A stretch of 64,000 nucleotides of DNA from the NCBI GenBank assembly GCA_028826165.1, contig JAPDFW010000059.1, positions 633,001-697,000 of the forward strand, given 5' to 3'. Below, piece after piece: positions 55,018 through 64,000 of the stretch (positions within the stretch are counted from its first letter, which is position 1; every line of letters begins with the position of its first letter). Below the pieces are notes generated by a model. The model was not told the DNA's origin. It did no database searches and saw only the letters and a program-made list of their open reading frames with translations. The position numbers and the translations under genes were made by a program. The stretch is from Anaeramoeba ignava (taxonomy: Eukaryota > Metamonada > Anaeramoebidae).

Positions 55018-55101
55018 TTAATCCTCTTCACAAAAAAAGAAATCATTTAAAATGGTTCTTTTTTTTGTGCTGAAGATGATTTTTTTTTTTAATCATCTTC
55101 A
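55018..55101 (+). other. overlapping hairpins 3' of the GATA gene
   Basis: TGAAGATGATT (55071-55081) is followed by nine T and then AATCATCTTCA (55091-55101), an 11-bp perfect stem. The same left arm, extended upstream as TTCTTTTTTTTGTGC, also pairs imperfectly with TTAATCCTCTTCACAAAAAA at 55018-55037. Two mutually exclusive hairpins can therefore form. It lies 50-130 bp after the GATA stop codon. It could be a 3' UTR element or transcript-end structure; function is unknown. Confidence 0.45.
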
Positions 55102-55762
55102 CTCATTCGGTTATTCCACTTTTTTTTTTTTTCACCTTTTGGAAAAAAATTTTTTTTTTCCATTTTTTTTTTCTTTTTTTTTTGGATTACTTTTTCACCC
55201 TCAAGTTTACATTCTTCATTAACTTTCATCTCCTTCGTAACAAGATACTTCAATTATTTCTTCCATCTCAAGCAATTTTCCATTCAATTCATTTTTAAAT
55301 TTTCAATCAAAAACCCTTTTTTTGGATTTGGGTTTCTATTTCAAATCTATTTTTTTTTCTTTTTTCTTTTTCTTTTTTTCTTTGTTTGATTTGTTTTTAA
55401 AAAAAAAAGGGTTTTTGTTTGGAAATGAAAAGTTTTTTTTTTTTTTTTTTTTTTTTTTGATTTGATAATTTAAAAATAATTTTCTTTTAATTTTTTTTTT
55501 TATAAAAATTTAAATCAAATTAAATCTTCCTCAATAAATGCTCAATCTTTTATTATTTCTTTTTTTCTTTTTAAAAAAACAAAAAACAAAAAAAATGAAT
55601 TTGAATTTGAATTTGATTTTTGATTTTGATTTAGATTTTGATTAATTATACTAATTTTTCAATCCAAAAAGTAAAAAAGTAAAAAAAAGTAAAAAAAAGT
55701 AAAAAAAAGTAAAAAAGGAACAAAAAGTAAAAAAGGAACAAAAAGTGGATCGAAAATTTGGA
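55102..55762. other. spacer between convergent GATA and phosphatase genes
   Basis: T-rich and pyrimidine-rich sequence with poly-T tracts (55435-55460). 55192-55330 is less simple; on the minus strand it reads a short open stretch ending in EVSCYEGDES before a stop, without a start or supporting exon. I could not link it to any gene. From about 55665 the spacer has AAAAAAGT repeats next to the phosphatase stop. Confidence 0.35.
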
Positions 55763-58449
55763 TCAGTTAAGATTAACTTGATCAAGTAAATTACCAAAAG
55801 GATCAATAGCTGTAAAATTAATATCATTTGAATGAACTTCAACAATCCAAATATTTCTAAATGAAAAAATTTAAATTAAAATTAAATTTAAAATTAAAAT
55901 TAAAATTAAAATTAAAATTAAAATTAAAATTAAAATTTAAATTTAAAATTAAAATTAAAATTAAAATTAAAATTTAAATTTAAAATTAAAATTAAAATTT
56001 AAATTTAAAATTAAAATTAAAATTAAAATTAAAATTATAATTAAAATTCAAATTTAATTGAAAAATACCTGCTGCTTCTAATCTTGTCTTCATACCAACG
56101 TAAATCATTATCGTTATCTCTCTCTCTTAAACTTCCCCAACCACCACCACCGAAATAAATAGCGCCATTTTGCGCAACAGTTGCATCATTTCTGAGCATT
56201 TTAGATCTTTTCATAATATGAGAATGATGTTCAAAAACAACGGAAATATTTTGAGTATCCAAAATTTGAAGCCATTCTTCACGAATATCTTTTGATCTTG
56301 AGTTGTCATGTTTGCGATAAGAAGGGTACATTGGGACATGATAAACAACAATGATATTTTGAACAGATTGGGAACGAAGGGACTGGATTGTATCAGTGAG
56401 CCATTGTTTCTGGTCTTCCATTGGGAAGATATGATTTGTATCCAAAGTGATGATTGACGTGTTTTTATTGATTTGATGTGAATGATAAGTGAGTTGTTTA
56501 AAAGGATCCGTGAATAATGTTGATGTATGCTGAAAATATGTGAACCAAAACGGCGCGTGTTTTGGTTTCACTTCCTTGTATAGATATCCAATGCTTACTT
56601 CGTGATTTCCTATTGCTGGGATTATTGGTAATGAATATCCACTTGGTGTTTTTGAATGTTTGTCCCATTGTGAAAGCCATGCATCCCATCTTCGATAACA
56701 GCATAATGTCCCATCGTCGTGTGCAAAATCCCCTCCAAATACTATAAATGCCGGTTCGTATTTTACCATTTGATCTGTTATATCGTTCCATTCTGGATAA
56801 AGCTGGTTTTATTATTTGATTTAAATTTGATATAAATTTGATTTGAAATTAATTTGAATTTGATTTGAATTTGATTTAAATTTGATTTAAAATTGATATA
56901 AATTTGATTTAAATTTGATTTAAATTTGATTTAAATTTGATTTAAATTTGATATAAATTTGATTTAAAATTGATTTAAAATTGATTTAAATTTGATTTAA
57001 ATTTGATTTAAATTTGATTTAAAATTAATTTAAATTTGATATAAAATTGATATAAAATTGATTTAAAATTGATTTAAAATTTTGATTTAAAATTGATATA
57101 AATTTGATTTAAATTTGATTTAAATTTGATTTAAATTTGATTTAAAATTGATATAAAATTGATATAAAATTGATTTGAATTTCATTTAAATTTGATTTGA
57201 ATTTGATTTGAATTTGATTTAAATTTGATTTAAAATTGATATAAATTTGATTTAAATTTGATTTAAATTGATTTAAAATTGATTTAAAATTGATTTAAAT
57301 TTGATTTAAAATTGATTTAAAATTGATTTAAATTTGATTTAAATTTGATTTGAATTTGATTTAAATTTGATTTAAAATTGATATAAAATTGATTTAAAAT
57401 TGATTTAAATTTGATATAAAATTGATATAAATTTGATATAAAATTGATTTAAATTTGATATAAAATTGATATAAAATTGATTTAAATTTGATATAAAATT
57501 GATATAAATTTGATATAAAATTGATATAAATTTGATATAAAATTGATATAAAATTGATTTAAATTTGATTTAAATTTGATTTAAATTTTCATTCCATTTT
57601 TGAATTTTAATTTTCATTCCATTTTTGAATTTTGATTTGAAATTCCATTTTTAATTGTAATTCTTCTTAAAATAATTCCAAAAAATAAATACATTTGAAT
57701 CACCACCAACTGCAAAAACAACATCAGAAACATTATAAGGAGTTGTTCTAAACTTTTGTTCTCCTGACCACTTTTCATTTGAATCTAAATAATAATAAAT
57801 AGATTTAGATTTATATTTATATTTATATTTAGATTTAGATTTATATTTATATTTATATTTTAAATATTTAGATTTAGATTTAGATTTTAAAGATTTAGAT
57901 TTATATTTTAAATATTTAGATTTATATTTAATTCAAATTTACTTTGATCTCCTGCTCTAAAAAAGTAAGTTGTATCTTCATTTAAATTGTCCAAAATTGC
58001 ATAATGAATATATCTATCAACTTCAAAAGGATCCATTTTATGAGTAATTGCAGTTGCTGTAAATTCATAACCTGAAGCAGAAGGATGACTTGTAGTAGAA
58101 AATTTAACACAAGGAGATGAATAAGATTCAGAAGAATGAAAAATAACAATCATTTCAGAAGATTGATTTTCAGCTGCAGTTAAATAAACATGACAAGGTG
58201 ATCCTAATATTTTAAAAAATTCAGAGAAAAATGAATTTTACCAAATTATAATAAGATATTTAGATTTAGATTTATATTTATATTTATATTTAGATTTAAA
58301 TTACCTTCTTCACAAGAAGATTTCATAAATTTTCTTGTGAATTTTGTACTTGTATATCCCAAATTATTTCTATCAAAACATAAATCTTCAAGTATAAAAC
58401 TAAGGAAAAAAGTGACAAATATGATCGACTTGTTTTTTGTTATTAAGTT
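55763..58449 (-). CDS. purple acid phosphatase-like secreted metallophosphoesterase, five exons, start unresolved
   Basis: Exons: up to 58449-58305, 58203-57943, 57784-57693, 56802-56069, 55856-55763; all phases agree. The first exon encodes a hydrophobic leader (SIIFVTFFLSFIL) suggesting secretion or lysosomal delivery, but no in-frame ATG precedes it before a stop. The second is the N-terminal fibronectin-like domain ending in TTYFFRAGDQ. Metal-site motifs follow: VFAVGGDSN (first site), VFGGDFAHDDG (GD), IPAIGNHEV (GNHE), VVYHVPMYPSY and HHSHIMKRS. The last normally reads GHxHxYER; here Glu-His replaces Gly-His, but the HxH ligand pair is kept. The enzyme would hydrolyse phosphate monoesters with an Fe-metal centre. 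It lies in a convergent pair with the GATA gene. Confidence 0.85.
56803..57692 (-). repeat. repeat-filled intron of the phosphatase gene
   Basis: An 890-bp intron composed mainly of AATTTGATTTA and AAATTGATATA units of 10-11 bp on the plus strand. On the sense strand it is nearly G-free (one TTCATTT interruption near 57180 plus the ends). Confidence 0.7.
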
Positions 58450-58690
58450 TTAAATTGTTTTTTGGTTATTAAATTTTAAATTATTTTTTATTATTAAATT
58501 TTAAATTGTTTTGGTTATTAAATTTTAAATTGTTTGTATTATTAAATTTTAAATTATTTTTGGTTATTAAATTTTAAATTGTTTTGGTTATTAAATTTTA
58601 AATTATTTTTGTTATTAAATTTTAAATTATTTTTTATTAATTTTTAAATTATTTTTATTATTAATTTTTAAATTGTTTGTATTATTTTGG
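58430..58690 (-). repeat. tandem repeat TTATTAAATTTTAAATTGTTTT
   Basis: About nine imperfect 27-31 bp units (TTATTAAATTTTAAAT plus a T-rich tail with G or GG). The left end reaches the leader exon of the phosphatase gene, and the right part encodes the Asn/Lys/Ile-rich C-terminus of the membrane protein at 58627-59463. Confidence 0.7.
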
Positions 58691-59463
58691 AATAAAAAGT
58701 AAAAAATTTTTTTTAAAAAATTAATTACAAGTAAAATTGGGATAATAATCTTCTTTTTTGTAGTAAATAAAACTTTAATTTTTATAAAGAAATTCACAAA
58801 AAATCTTTTTTTAGAACGAGATTTTTGATTATTAATATTTGTATAAGTATTTGATTGATTTTTTGGATTATGAAGTTTATTTTTATCATTTTCATTTTCA
58901 TTTTCATTGTCACTTTTGCTTTTGTTATTATTTTCTAGATCAATATCACTTAAGCTTTGACTTTTACTTTGGCTTTTACTTTTACTTTTGCTTTTACTTT
59001 TGCTTTTGCTTTTGCTTTTACTGCTCTTTTTCTCTTCTTTATTTTCATTGTCACTTGTTTTTTTGTTGTCAATTTCATTCCCTTTTAATTTTTTTTCATT
59101 TTTAATATCTTTTAACTCCATCTCATTGTCACTTGTTTTCTCTTTAACTGGAAACAAAACAACAACAATAATAAAAAACAATATTGACAGCAACAGACCA
59201 GAAACAACAGGATGAGTAATATCAAACATAGAAAAAGAAAGGAAAACCAAAGCAAGAATAATAATCAATATCCAACTGACAAAGAAAAAAATAATTCTTA
59301 ACCATCTTCTTCTTTGCTTTTTAAATGTTTTTTTTGGACTGATTTCTGGTTTAGTTTTGAAAATTAATGCTAAAATCAATTCAATTATAAAAATCCCTAA
59401 AAAAATCAGAAAAAGTCCTAAAGTTAATGCATCAAGTAATGATAAATCTCCTAAATATGCCAT
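58627..59463 (-). CDS. membrane protein with Lys-Ser repeat, unknown function
   Basis: A 278-residue single-exon protein I do not recognise. Three strong transmembrane segments lie at about residues 13-35 (LGLFLIFLGIFIIELILALI), 53-77 (IIFFFVSWILIIILALVFLS) and 85-105 (VVSGLLLSILFFIIVVVLFP). Between the first two is a basic loop (KKTFKKQRRR). A long hydrophilic, probably cytosolic region follows with a (Lys-Ser)n run, Gln-Ser repeats and Asp/Glu/Asn stretches. A fourth hydrophobic segment (IIIPILLVINFLKKIFYFLF) and an Asn/Lys tail finish the chain; this tail coincides with a tandem repeat and may be variable. There is no cleavable signal peptide. The Lys-Ser run could be a phosphorylation or retention region, which is speculation. 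Confidence 0.65.
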   Translation of the reverse strand: MAYLGDLSLLDALTLGLFLIFLGIFIIELILALIFKTKPEISPKKTFKKQRRRWLRIIFFFVSWILIIILALVFLSFSMFDITHPVVSGLLLSILFFIIVVVLFPVKEKTSDNEMELKDIKNEKKLKGNEIDNKKTSDNENKEEKKSSKSKSKSKSKSKSKSKSQSKSQSLSDIDLENNNKSKSDNENENENDKNKLHNPKNQSNTYTNINNQKSRSKKRFFVNFFIKIKVLFTTKKKIIIPILLVINFLKKIFYFLFQNNTNNLKINNKNNLKINKK

Positions 59464-59725
59464 TTCAATTTGATAACTGTTTTTAAAAAGAAAAAAAGAA
59501 TAAAAGAAAAAAAAAAAAGAATGAAAAAGAAAAAAATGATTTAAAAAATTTTTTTTTTTAATTTTAAAAAGGTTAAAAAAAATATAAAAATTAAAATAAT
59601 AAAATATAAAAAGTAAAAAGAAAAGTTTTATTGAGAATGAAAGATCTTTTCTTTATTGTGTTTTTTTTTTGGAGTTTTTTTTAAAGAAAAAAAAGAAAAA
59701 AAAGAAAAAAAAGAAAAATTAGGAA

Positions 59726-62315
59726 TTATCTTGCAGAAAGTCCAAAATCACCAGAAATAGTTGTTCCAGAAATATAAGAAGCTTCATCGCTTGCAAGGAA
59801 CATAATAATAGCAGCCATCCTTTCAAATCAAATATTTATAAATTAATTTAATTCAATTTAATTCAATTTAATTCAAATATTTGATTTAAATCAAATATTT
59901 ATAAATCAATATAATTCAATTTAATTCAATTTAAATCAATTTACAATTTAAATCAAATTAATTCAATTTAAATCAATATAATTCAAATATTTATAAATCA
60001 ATTTAATTCAATTCAATTTAAATCAATTTAATTCAATTTAATTCAATTTAATTCAATTCAATTTAAATCAAATATTTATAAATCAATTTAATTCAATTCA
60101 ATTTATATCAATTTAAATTAATTTAAATCAATTTAATTTAATTCAATTTTAATTTAGAGTTAATTCAATTTAATTCAATTTAAATCAATTTAATTCAATT
60201 TAATTCAATTTAATTCAATTTAATTCAATTTAATTCAATTTAAATATTTATAAATCAATTCAATATAATTCAATTTAAATCAATTATTTATAAATCAATT
60301 CAATTTGATTTAATTCAATTTAATTCAATTCAATTCAATTTAAATCAATTTTATAAAATTTACTCAGAAGGATCACCAAGTCTTCCATTAGGAAGATCTT
60401 GTTCACAAAGTGGTTTAAATTGTTCCCAAAGTGTTGAATTTTGAGTAACTAAAGGTCCAACCCATGGTTGAAGTCCTTCAAAAATATTTTGCTTGATTCC
60501 AAGTTAAAGGTGTTGATATTAATCCAGGAGCAAGACAATTAGCTCGAATTGTTGGTGTTCCACTTGCATATTCAAGTGCAATTGATTCAGTTAATCCAAT
60601 TATCCCATGTTTGCTTGCAGAATACATTGATGCTTTTTTAAATATTAATTTGATTAATTATAATATTAATTTTAATTTTAATTTTAATTTTGATTTTAAT
60701 TTTAATTTTAATTTTAATTTTAATTTTAATTTTGATTTTAATTTTGATTTTAATTTTAATTTTAATTTTGATTTTAATTTTAATTAATTTTAATTTTAAT
60801 TTTAATTTTAATTTTAATTTTAATTTTAATTTTAATTTTAATTTTAATTTTAATAATTTTAATTTTAATTTTAATTATAATTTTAATTTTAATTTTATAA
60901 ATGAATTTTAATTTTAATTTCGATTTTATAAATGAATTTTAATTTTATAAATGAATTTTAATTTTAAAGCTGAATTTTTATAATAAAGAATAAATATTTA
61001 GTATGCAATGTACCAGTAGGACAAGCTCGAATTCCTAAAAATTCATTTTAATTTTTTATTTAATTTTTTTTCCAATTTAATTTAAATTGTTAATACAACA
61101 AAAAAGAACACTTTTTTTTTAAAAGTATTAAGAATAAACAAACCATTATAACTTGATAAATTAATCATTGTTCCATTTCTACTATGATTGTACCAATATT
61201 TGACTTCTTGTTGCATACAATTAAAAGTTCCATAAAGATTATTATAAATTGGATCACTTAATTTTAAATTTTAATTTTGATTTTAATTTTAATTTTAAAT
61301 TTAATTTTAAATTTAATTTTAATTTTAATTTTGATTTTAATTTTAATTTTAATTATAATTTTATTTTTAATTTTAATTTTAATTTTAATTTTTAATTTTG
61401 ATTTTAATTTTAATATTAATTTTAATTTTAATTTTAATTTTAATTTTGATTTTAAATTTTTTTAAATAATTTTAAAATTTTAATTGTTCTGATTTTAATT
61501 TTAATTTTTAATTGTAATTTTAAATGTAAATTTACTGTTCTCCAAAAGTATAATTATCAGGGATTTCATGCATTTTACCAAGCATACCACCAATGCCAGC
61601 ATTATTAACAGCAATATCAATAGTACCATAATTATTATGAATAAAATTAATTACATTTTTAATTTCATCCAAATTACGAATATCAGCTTTAATAAATTTA
61701 GCTGTTCCATTCGCTGCAATAACTTGTGGATCTGTTTTTATTTTCCGTTCAGCATCAGCACCATTATACCAATCTGGATGCTCATCTCTTGCAATACTAA
61801 TTTTAATTTTGATTTTAATTTTAATTTTAATTTTAATTTTAATTTTAATTTTAATTTTAATTTTAATTTTAATTTTAATTTTAATTTTAATTTTAATATT
61901 AATTTTAATTTTAATAATTTTAATTTTAATTTTTAATTTTGATATTTGATTTTAATTTTAATTTTAATTTTAAATATTAATTTTAATTTTAATTTTAATT
62001 TTGATTTTAATTTTTAATTTTGATTTTAATTTTTAATTTTAATATTAATTTTAAATTTTAATTTTAATTTTAAATTTTAATTGGGAATTGTTTTAGTCTA
62101 ACTTACAAAATAACTGTTGCTCCGGCTCTAGCAAATCCAAGTGCTTTAAAAAATTTAAAATTTTAATTGATTTTTTTTAAATGATTTTTTTAATTGATTT
62201 TTTTACAAGTTGCAAAACCAATTCCACTTGAACCACCAGTTAGGAAAACAACTTTGCCTGTAAAATTTGTAGCAAAAGTATAAGAGAATAATAATAAAAG
62301 GAAAAATAATTTCAT
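59726..62315 (-). CDS. short-chain dehydrogenase/reductase with signal peptide, seven exons
   Basis: Exons: 62315-62207, 62143-62107, 61796-61536, 61256-61144, 61034-61014, 60632-60364, 59819-59726. A hydrophobic leader (FFLLLLFSYTFA) precedes the Rossmann fold KVVFLTGGSSGIGFAT (TGxxxGIG NAD(P)-binding). Later come IDIAVNNAGIGG (NNAG), NGTMINLSSYNG (catalytic Ser), YSASKHGIIG (YxxxK) and a typical C-terminus FLASDEASYISGTTI. The leader suggests an ER or secretory-compartment oxidoreductase; the substrate cannot be told. One base too many at 60478-60492 breaks exon 6 between NQAKYF and GLQPWVGPLV. Exon 5 is only 21 bp (IRACPTG). Introns are TTTTAA/TTTTGA hexamer arrays. Confidence 0.8.
59820..60363 (-). 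repeat. intron 6 of the SDR gene, AATTCAATTTA array
   Basis: A 544-bp intron of 10-11 bp AATTCAATTTA units with ATTTATAAATC interruptions on the plus strand. Unlike most long introns here its sense strand contains G, but only in TTGA contexts, so GT and AG remain rare. Confidence 0.7.
60633..62106 (-). repeat. TTTTAA/TTTTGA hexamer introns of the SDR gene
   Basis: Introns 60633-61013, 61257-61535 and 61797-62106 are largely TTTTAA and TTTTGA hexamers on the plus strand, i.e. G-poor AAAATT and AAAATC on the sense strand. The coding exons (61014-61034, 61144-61256, 61536-61796) sit as islands between them. The short intron 61035-61143 is ordinary AT sequence. Confidence 0.65.
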
Positions 62316-62406
62316 TTTAATAATTGCGAAAAAAAAATGAAAAAAAAAATGAAAAAAATAATTTCATTTTTTTCCTTTTTCTTTTCTTTTTTTAAAAATA
62401 AATCAA
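62316..62406. promoter_or_regulatory. 91-bp divergent spacer between SDR and PEX4
   Basis: Contains AAAAAAAATGAAAAAAAAAA repeats toward the SDR start and TTTCATTTTTTTCC toward the PEX4 start. The same motif is thus presented in sense orientation to both genes. It is the shortest divergent promoter region in the window. Confidence 0.5.
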
Positions 62407-63497
62407 ATGAAAGTAAAATTAATTTTAATTTTAATTTTAATTTTATAAATTAATTTTAATTTTAAATTTAATTTTAAAGTCTTCACAAAGATTAGCAAAA
62501 GAATATTCTAAAATTCAAAAATCAGATAATGAATTCAATATTTCAATTGATTCTAATAATATTTTAAATTGGAAAGCAATATTAAAAGGACCAGATGAAA
62601 CTCCATTTAAAAATGGAAATTTTGAGATATCAATTAAATGCACAGATCAATATCCAATGAAACCTCCAAAAGTCTTCTTTAATACACCAATTTTTCATCC
62701 AAATATTCATTTCAAAGTATTTTTCTTATCTTTATTTTTAAATTAAATTGAATATTGAATTGAATTGAATTGAAATGAATTGAATTGAAATGAATTGAAA
62801 TGAAATGAATTGAAATGAATTGAATTAAATTGAACTGAATTAAATATTAAATTAAATTGAATAAATTGAATTGAATTGAATTGAATTGAATATTAAATAA
62901 TTAAATTGAATAAATTGAATTAAATTGAAATGAATTAAATTGAATAAAATGAAATGAAATGAATTGAATTGAATTAAATATTGAATTAAATATTGTATAT
63001 TAAATATTAAATTGAATATTGAATAAATTGAATTAAATATTAAATAATTAAATTGAATATTGAATTGGATTGAATTAAATTGAATATTGTATATTAAATA
63101 TTGAATTGAATTAAATATTGAATTGAATAAATTAAATATTGAATTAAATATTGAATTGAATTAAATATTGAATTAAATGTTGAATAAATTGAATTGAATT
63201 GAATTAAATAATTAAATTGAATATTATATTAAATATTAAATATTGAATATTAATTTATTAAAAATAAAGACAGGTGAAGTTTGTTTAGATGTTTTAAAAG
63301 CAAATTGGTCTCCTGCTTGGGATATATTTGCAATTTGTCGAGCTATTTCGCTTTTACTTTCTCATCCAGAACCTGATTCACCTTTAAATTGTGATGCAGG
63401 AAATATGCTTAGAGCAAAGGATGAAATGGCTTATTTTTCAATGGGTGAAATGTATACTCAAATGTTTGCAATTAAAGAAAATTCTGATAAAAAATAA
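62407..63497 (+). CDS. PEX4: PEX4-type ubiquitin-conjugating enzyme, three exons
   Basis: Exons 62407-62412 (only Met-Lys), 62480-62716 and 63270-63497 encode 156 residues, the same size as plant PEX4. The E2 core is complete: LNWKAILKGPDETPF, YPMKPPKVFF, IFHPNIHFK, then TGEVCLDVLKANWSPAW with the active-site Cys. The C-terminal signature HPEPDSPLNCDAGNMLR is characteristic of PEX4, which mono-ubiquitylates the PEX5 receptor for recycling from the peroxisomal membrane. The chain lacks a membrane anchor, so a PEX22-like docking partner would be needed (family knowledge). The second intron splits the protein just before the active-site loop. Divergent from the SDR gene with a 91-bp shared spacer. 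Confidence 0.9.
62717..63269 (+). repeat. intron 2 of PEX4, (TTGAATTGAATTAAA)n
   Basis: A 553-bp intron of ATTGA, ATTAA and ATGA pentamer-like units with donor GTATTTTTC and acceptor AAAATAAAG. It is G-containing, but AG is absent and GT is almost absent (TTGTATATT twice). Confidence 0.75.
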
Positions 63498-64000
63498 TTT
63501 TCCTTTTTTTTTTTATTGATTTTCCTTTCCAAATTTTCTTTTGAAAATGATTAAATTTTCTTTTAAATTTTCTTTTAAATTTTCTTTTCAATTTTCTTTT
63601 AAATCTTTTAAATCTTTTAAATCTTTTAAATTTTTTAAATCTTTTCAATTTTCTTTTAAATTTTCTTTTAAATTTTCTTTTAAATTTTCTTTTAAATTTT
63701 CTTTCAAATCTTTTGAATCTTTTAAATTTTCTTTTAAATTTTCTTTTAAATTTTCTTTTAAATTTTCTTTTAAATTTTCTTTTAAATTTTCTTTTAAATT
63801 TTCTTTTAAATCTTTTGAATCTTTTGAATTTTCTTCTAAATCTTTTAAATCTTTTAAATTTTCTTTTAAATTTTCTTTTGAATTTTCTTTTAAATTTTCT
63901 TTTAAATTTTCTTTTAAATCTTTTGAATTATCTTTTAAATTTTCTTTCAAATTTTCTTTCAAATTTTCTTTCAAATCTTTTAAATCTTTTGAATCTTCTA
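63498..64000 (-). repeat. 12-bp KENL-coding minisatellite at the right edge, possible gene 3' end
   Basis: From about 63545 the plus strand repeats AAATTTTCTTTT with CTTTTAAAT, CTTTTGAAT and CTTTTCAAT variants. On the minus strand this reads Leu-Lys-Glu-Asn, Leu-Lys-Asp and Ser-Lys-Asp, open from the window edge to a TGA at 63645-63647. It could be the C-terminal tail of a minus-strand gene lying to the right, or non-coding repeat. No unique sequence within the window decides. The same 12-bp language occurs inside the VPS9 gene at 30613-30710. Confidence 0.45.

Noticed and set aside
55192-55330. Short minus-strand open stretch ending EVSCYEGDES
   Set aside because: Protein-like at its end, but with no start, no acceptor that links it to a neighbour and no homology I recognise.
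60690-60911. Ile-Leu/Asn-Phe frames at 60690-60911, 61277-61465 and 61568-61936
   Set aside because: They lie in simple-repeat introns or antisense to SDR exons.
1-64000. CRISPR arrays, insertion sequences, tRNA or rRNA genes
   Set aside because: Repeats present are direct simple or satellite repeats without spacers; no transposase, terminal inverted repeats or GC-rich cloverleaf-like stretch was found by eye. A tRNA scan would be decisive and could not be run.

Overview
This is an extremely AT-rich, intron-bearing nuclear window from a protist. Introns are GT-AG, intergenic spacers are short, proteins carry long Asn/Gln/Asp/Lys/Glu runs, and simple repeats fill introns and spacers. There are RCC1-BTB genes, several membrane-traffic regulators, a mitochondrial-type [2Fe-2S] ferredoxin and a plant-like PEX4. 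The style resembles amoebozoan-like or metamonad-like anaerobic amoebae such as Anaeramoeba, but that placement is inference from composition and gene families only.

Layout. 1-2676 (-): beta-propeller plus helical-solenoid protein running off the left edge. 2804-7532 (-): seven-exon HPS4 (BLOC-3) homologue carrying about 760 residues of Asn/Gln-rich repeat. 7725-8249 (+): ADAT2-type tRNA adenosine deaminase. 8693-9097 (-): ferredoxin. 9465-12119 (-): unrecognised 884-residue protein. 12198-14147 (-): three-exon RCC1-BTB protein. 14396-29312 (+): one giant RNF213-family AAA+/ubiquitin-ligase gene, broken by apparent single-base indels. 29775-32834 (+): VPS9-domain Rab GEF. 32938-35623 (-): multi-exon protein of repeated beta-rich modules. 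35662-40700 (-): three tandem, progressively decayed RCC1-BTB copies. 40834-43821 (-): alpha-actinin. 43950-48903 (+): 14-exon RasGAP-domain protein. 49035-50126 (+): LCMT1. 50212-52070: minisatellite followed by a 155-bp satellite with a two-unit higher-order period. 53591-54967 (+): GATA zinc finger fused to a PB1 domain. 55763-58449 (-): purple acid phosphatase. 58627-59463 (-): membrane protein with a Lys-Ser run. 59726-62315 (-): secretory-type SDR. 62407-63497 (+): PEX4. 63530-64000: KENL-coding repeat at the right edge.

How the genes relate. There is no operon logic. Many genes nevertheless belong to endolysosome and membrane-traffic control (HPS4, VPS9, RasGAP, the propeller-solenoid protein) and to ubiquitin (RNF213-like, PEX4). 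Two properties dominate the reading of the window. First, about a dozen one-base disruptions sit in homopolymers or short repeats inside otherwise conserved reading frames; these look like assembly errors or slippage rather than separate genes. Second, many long introns are simple repeats almost free of G on the sense strand.
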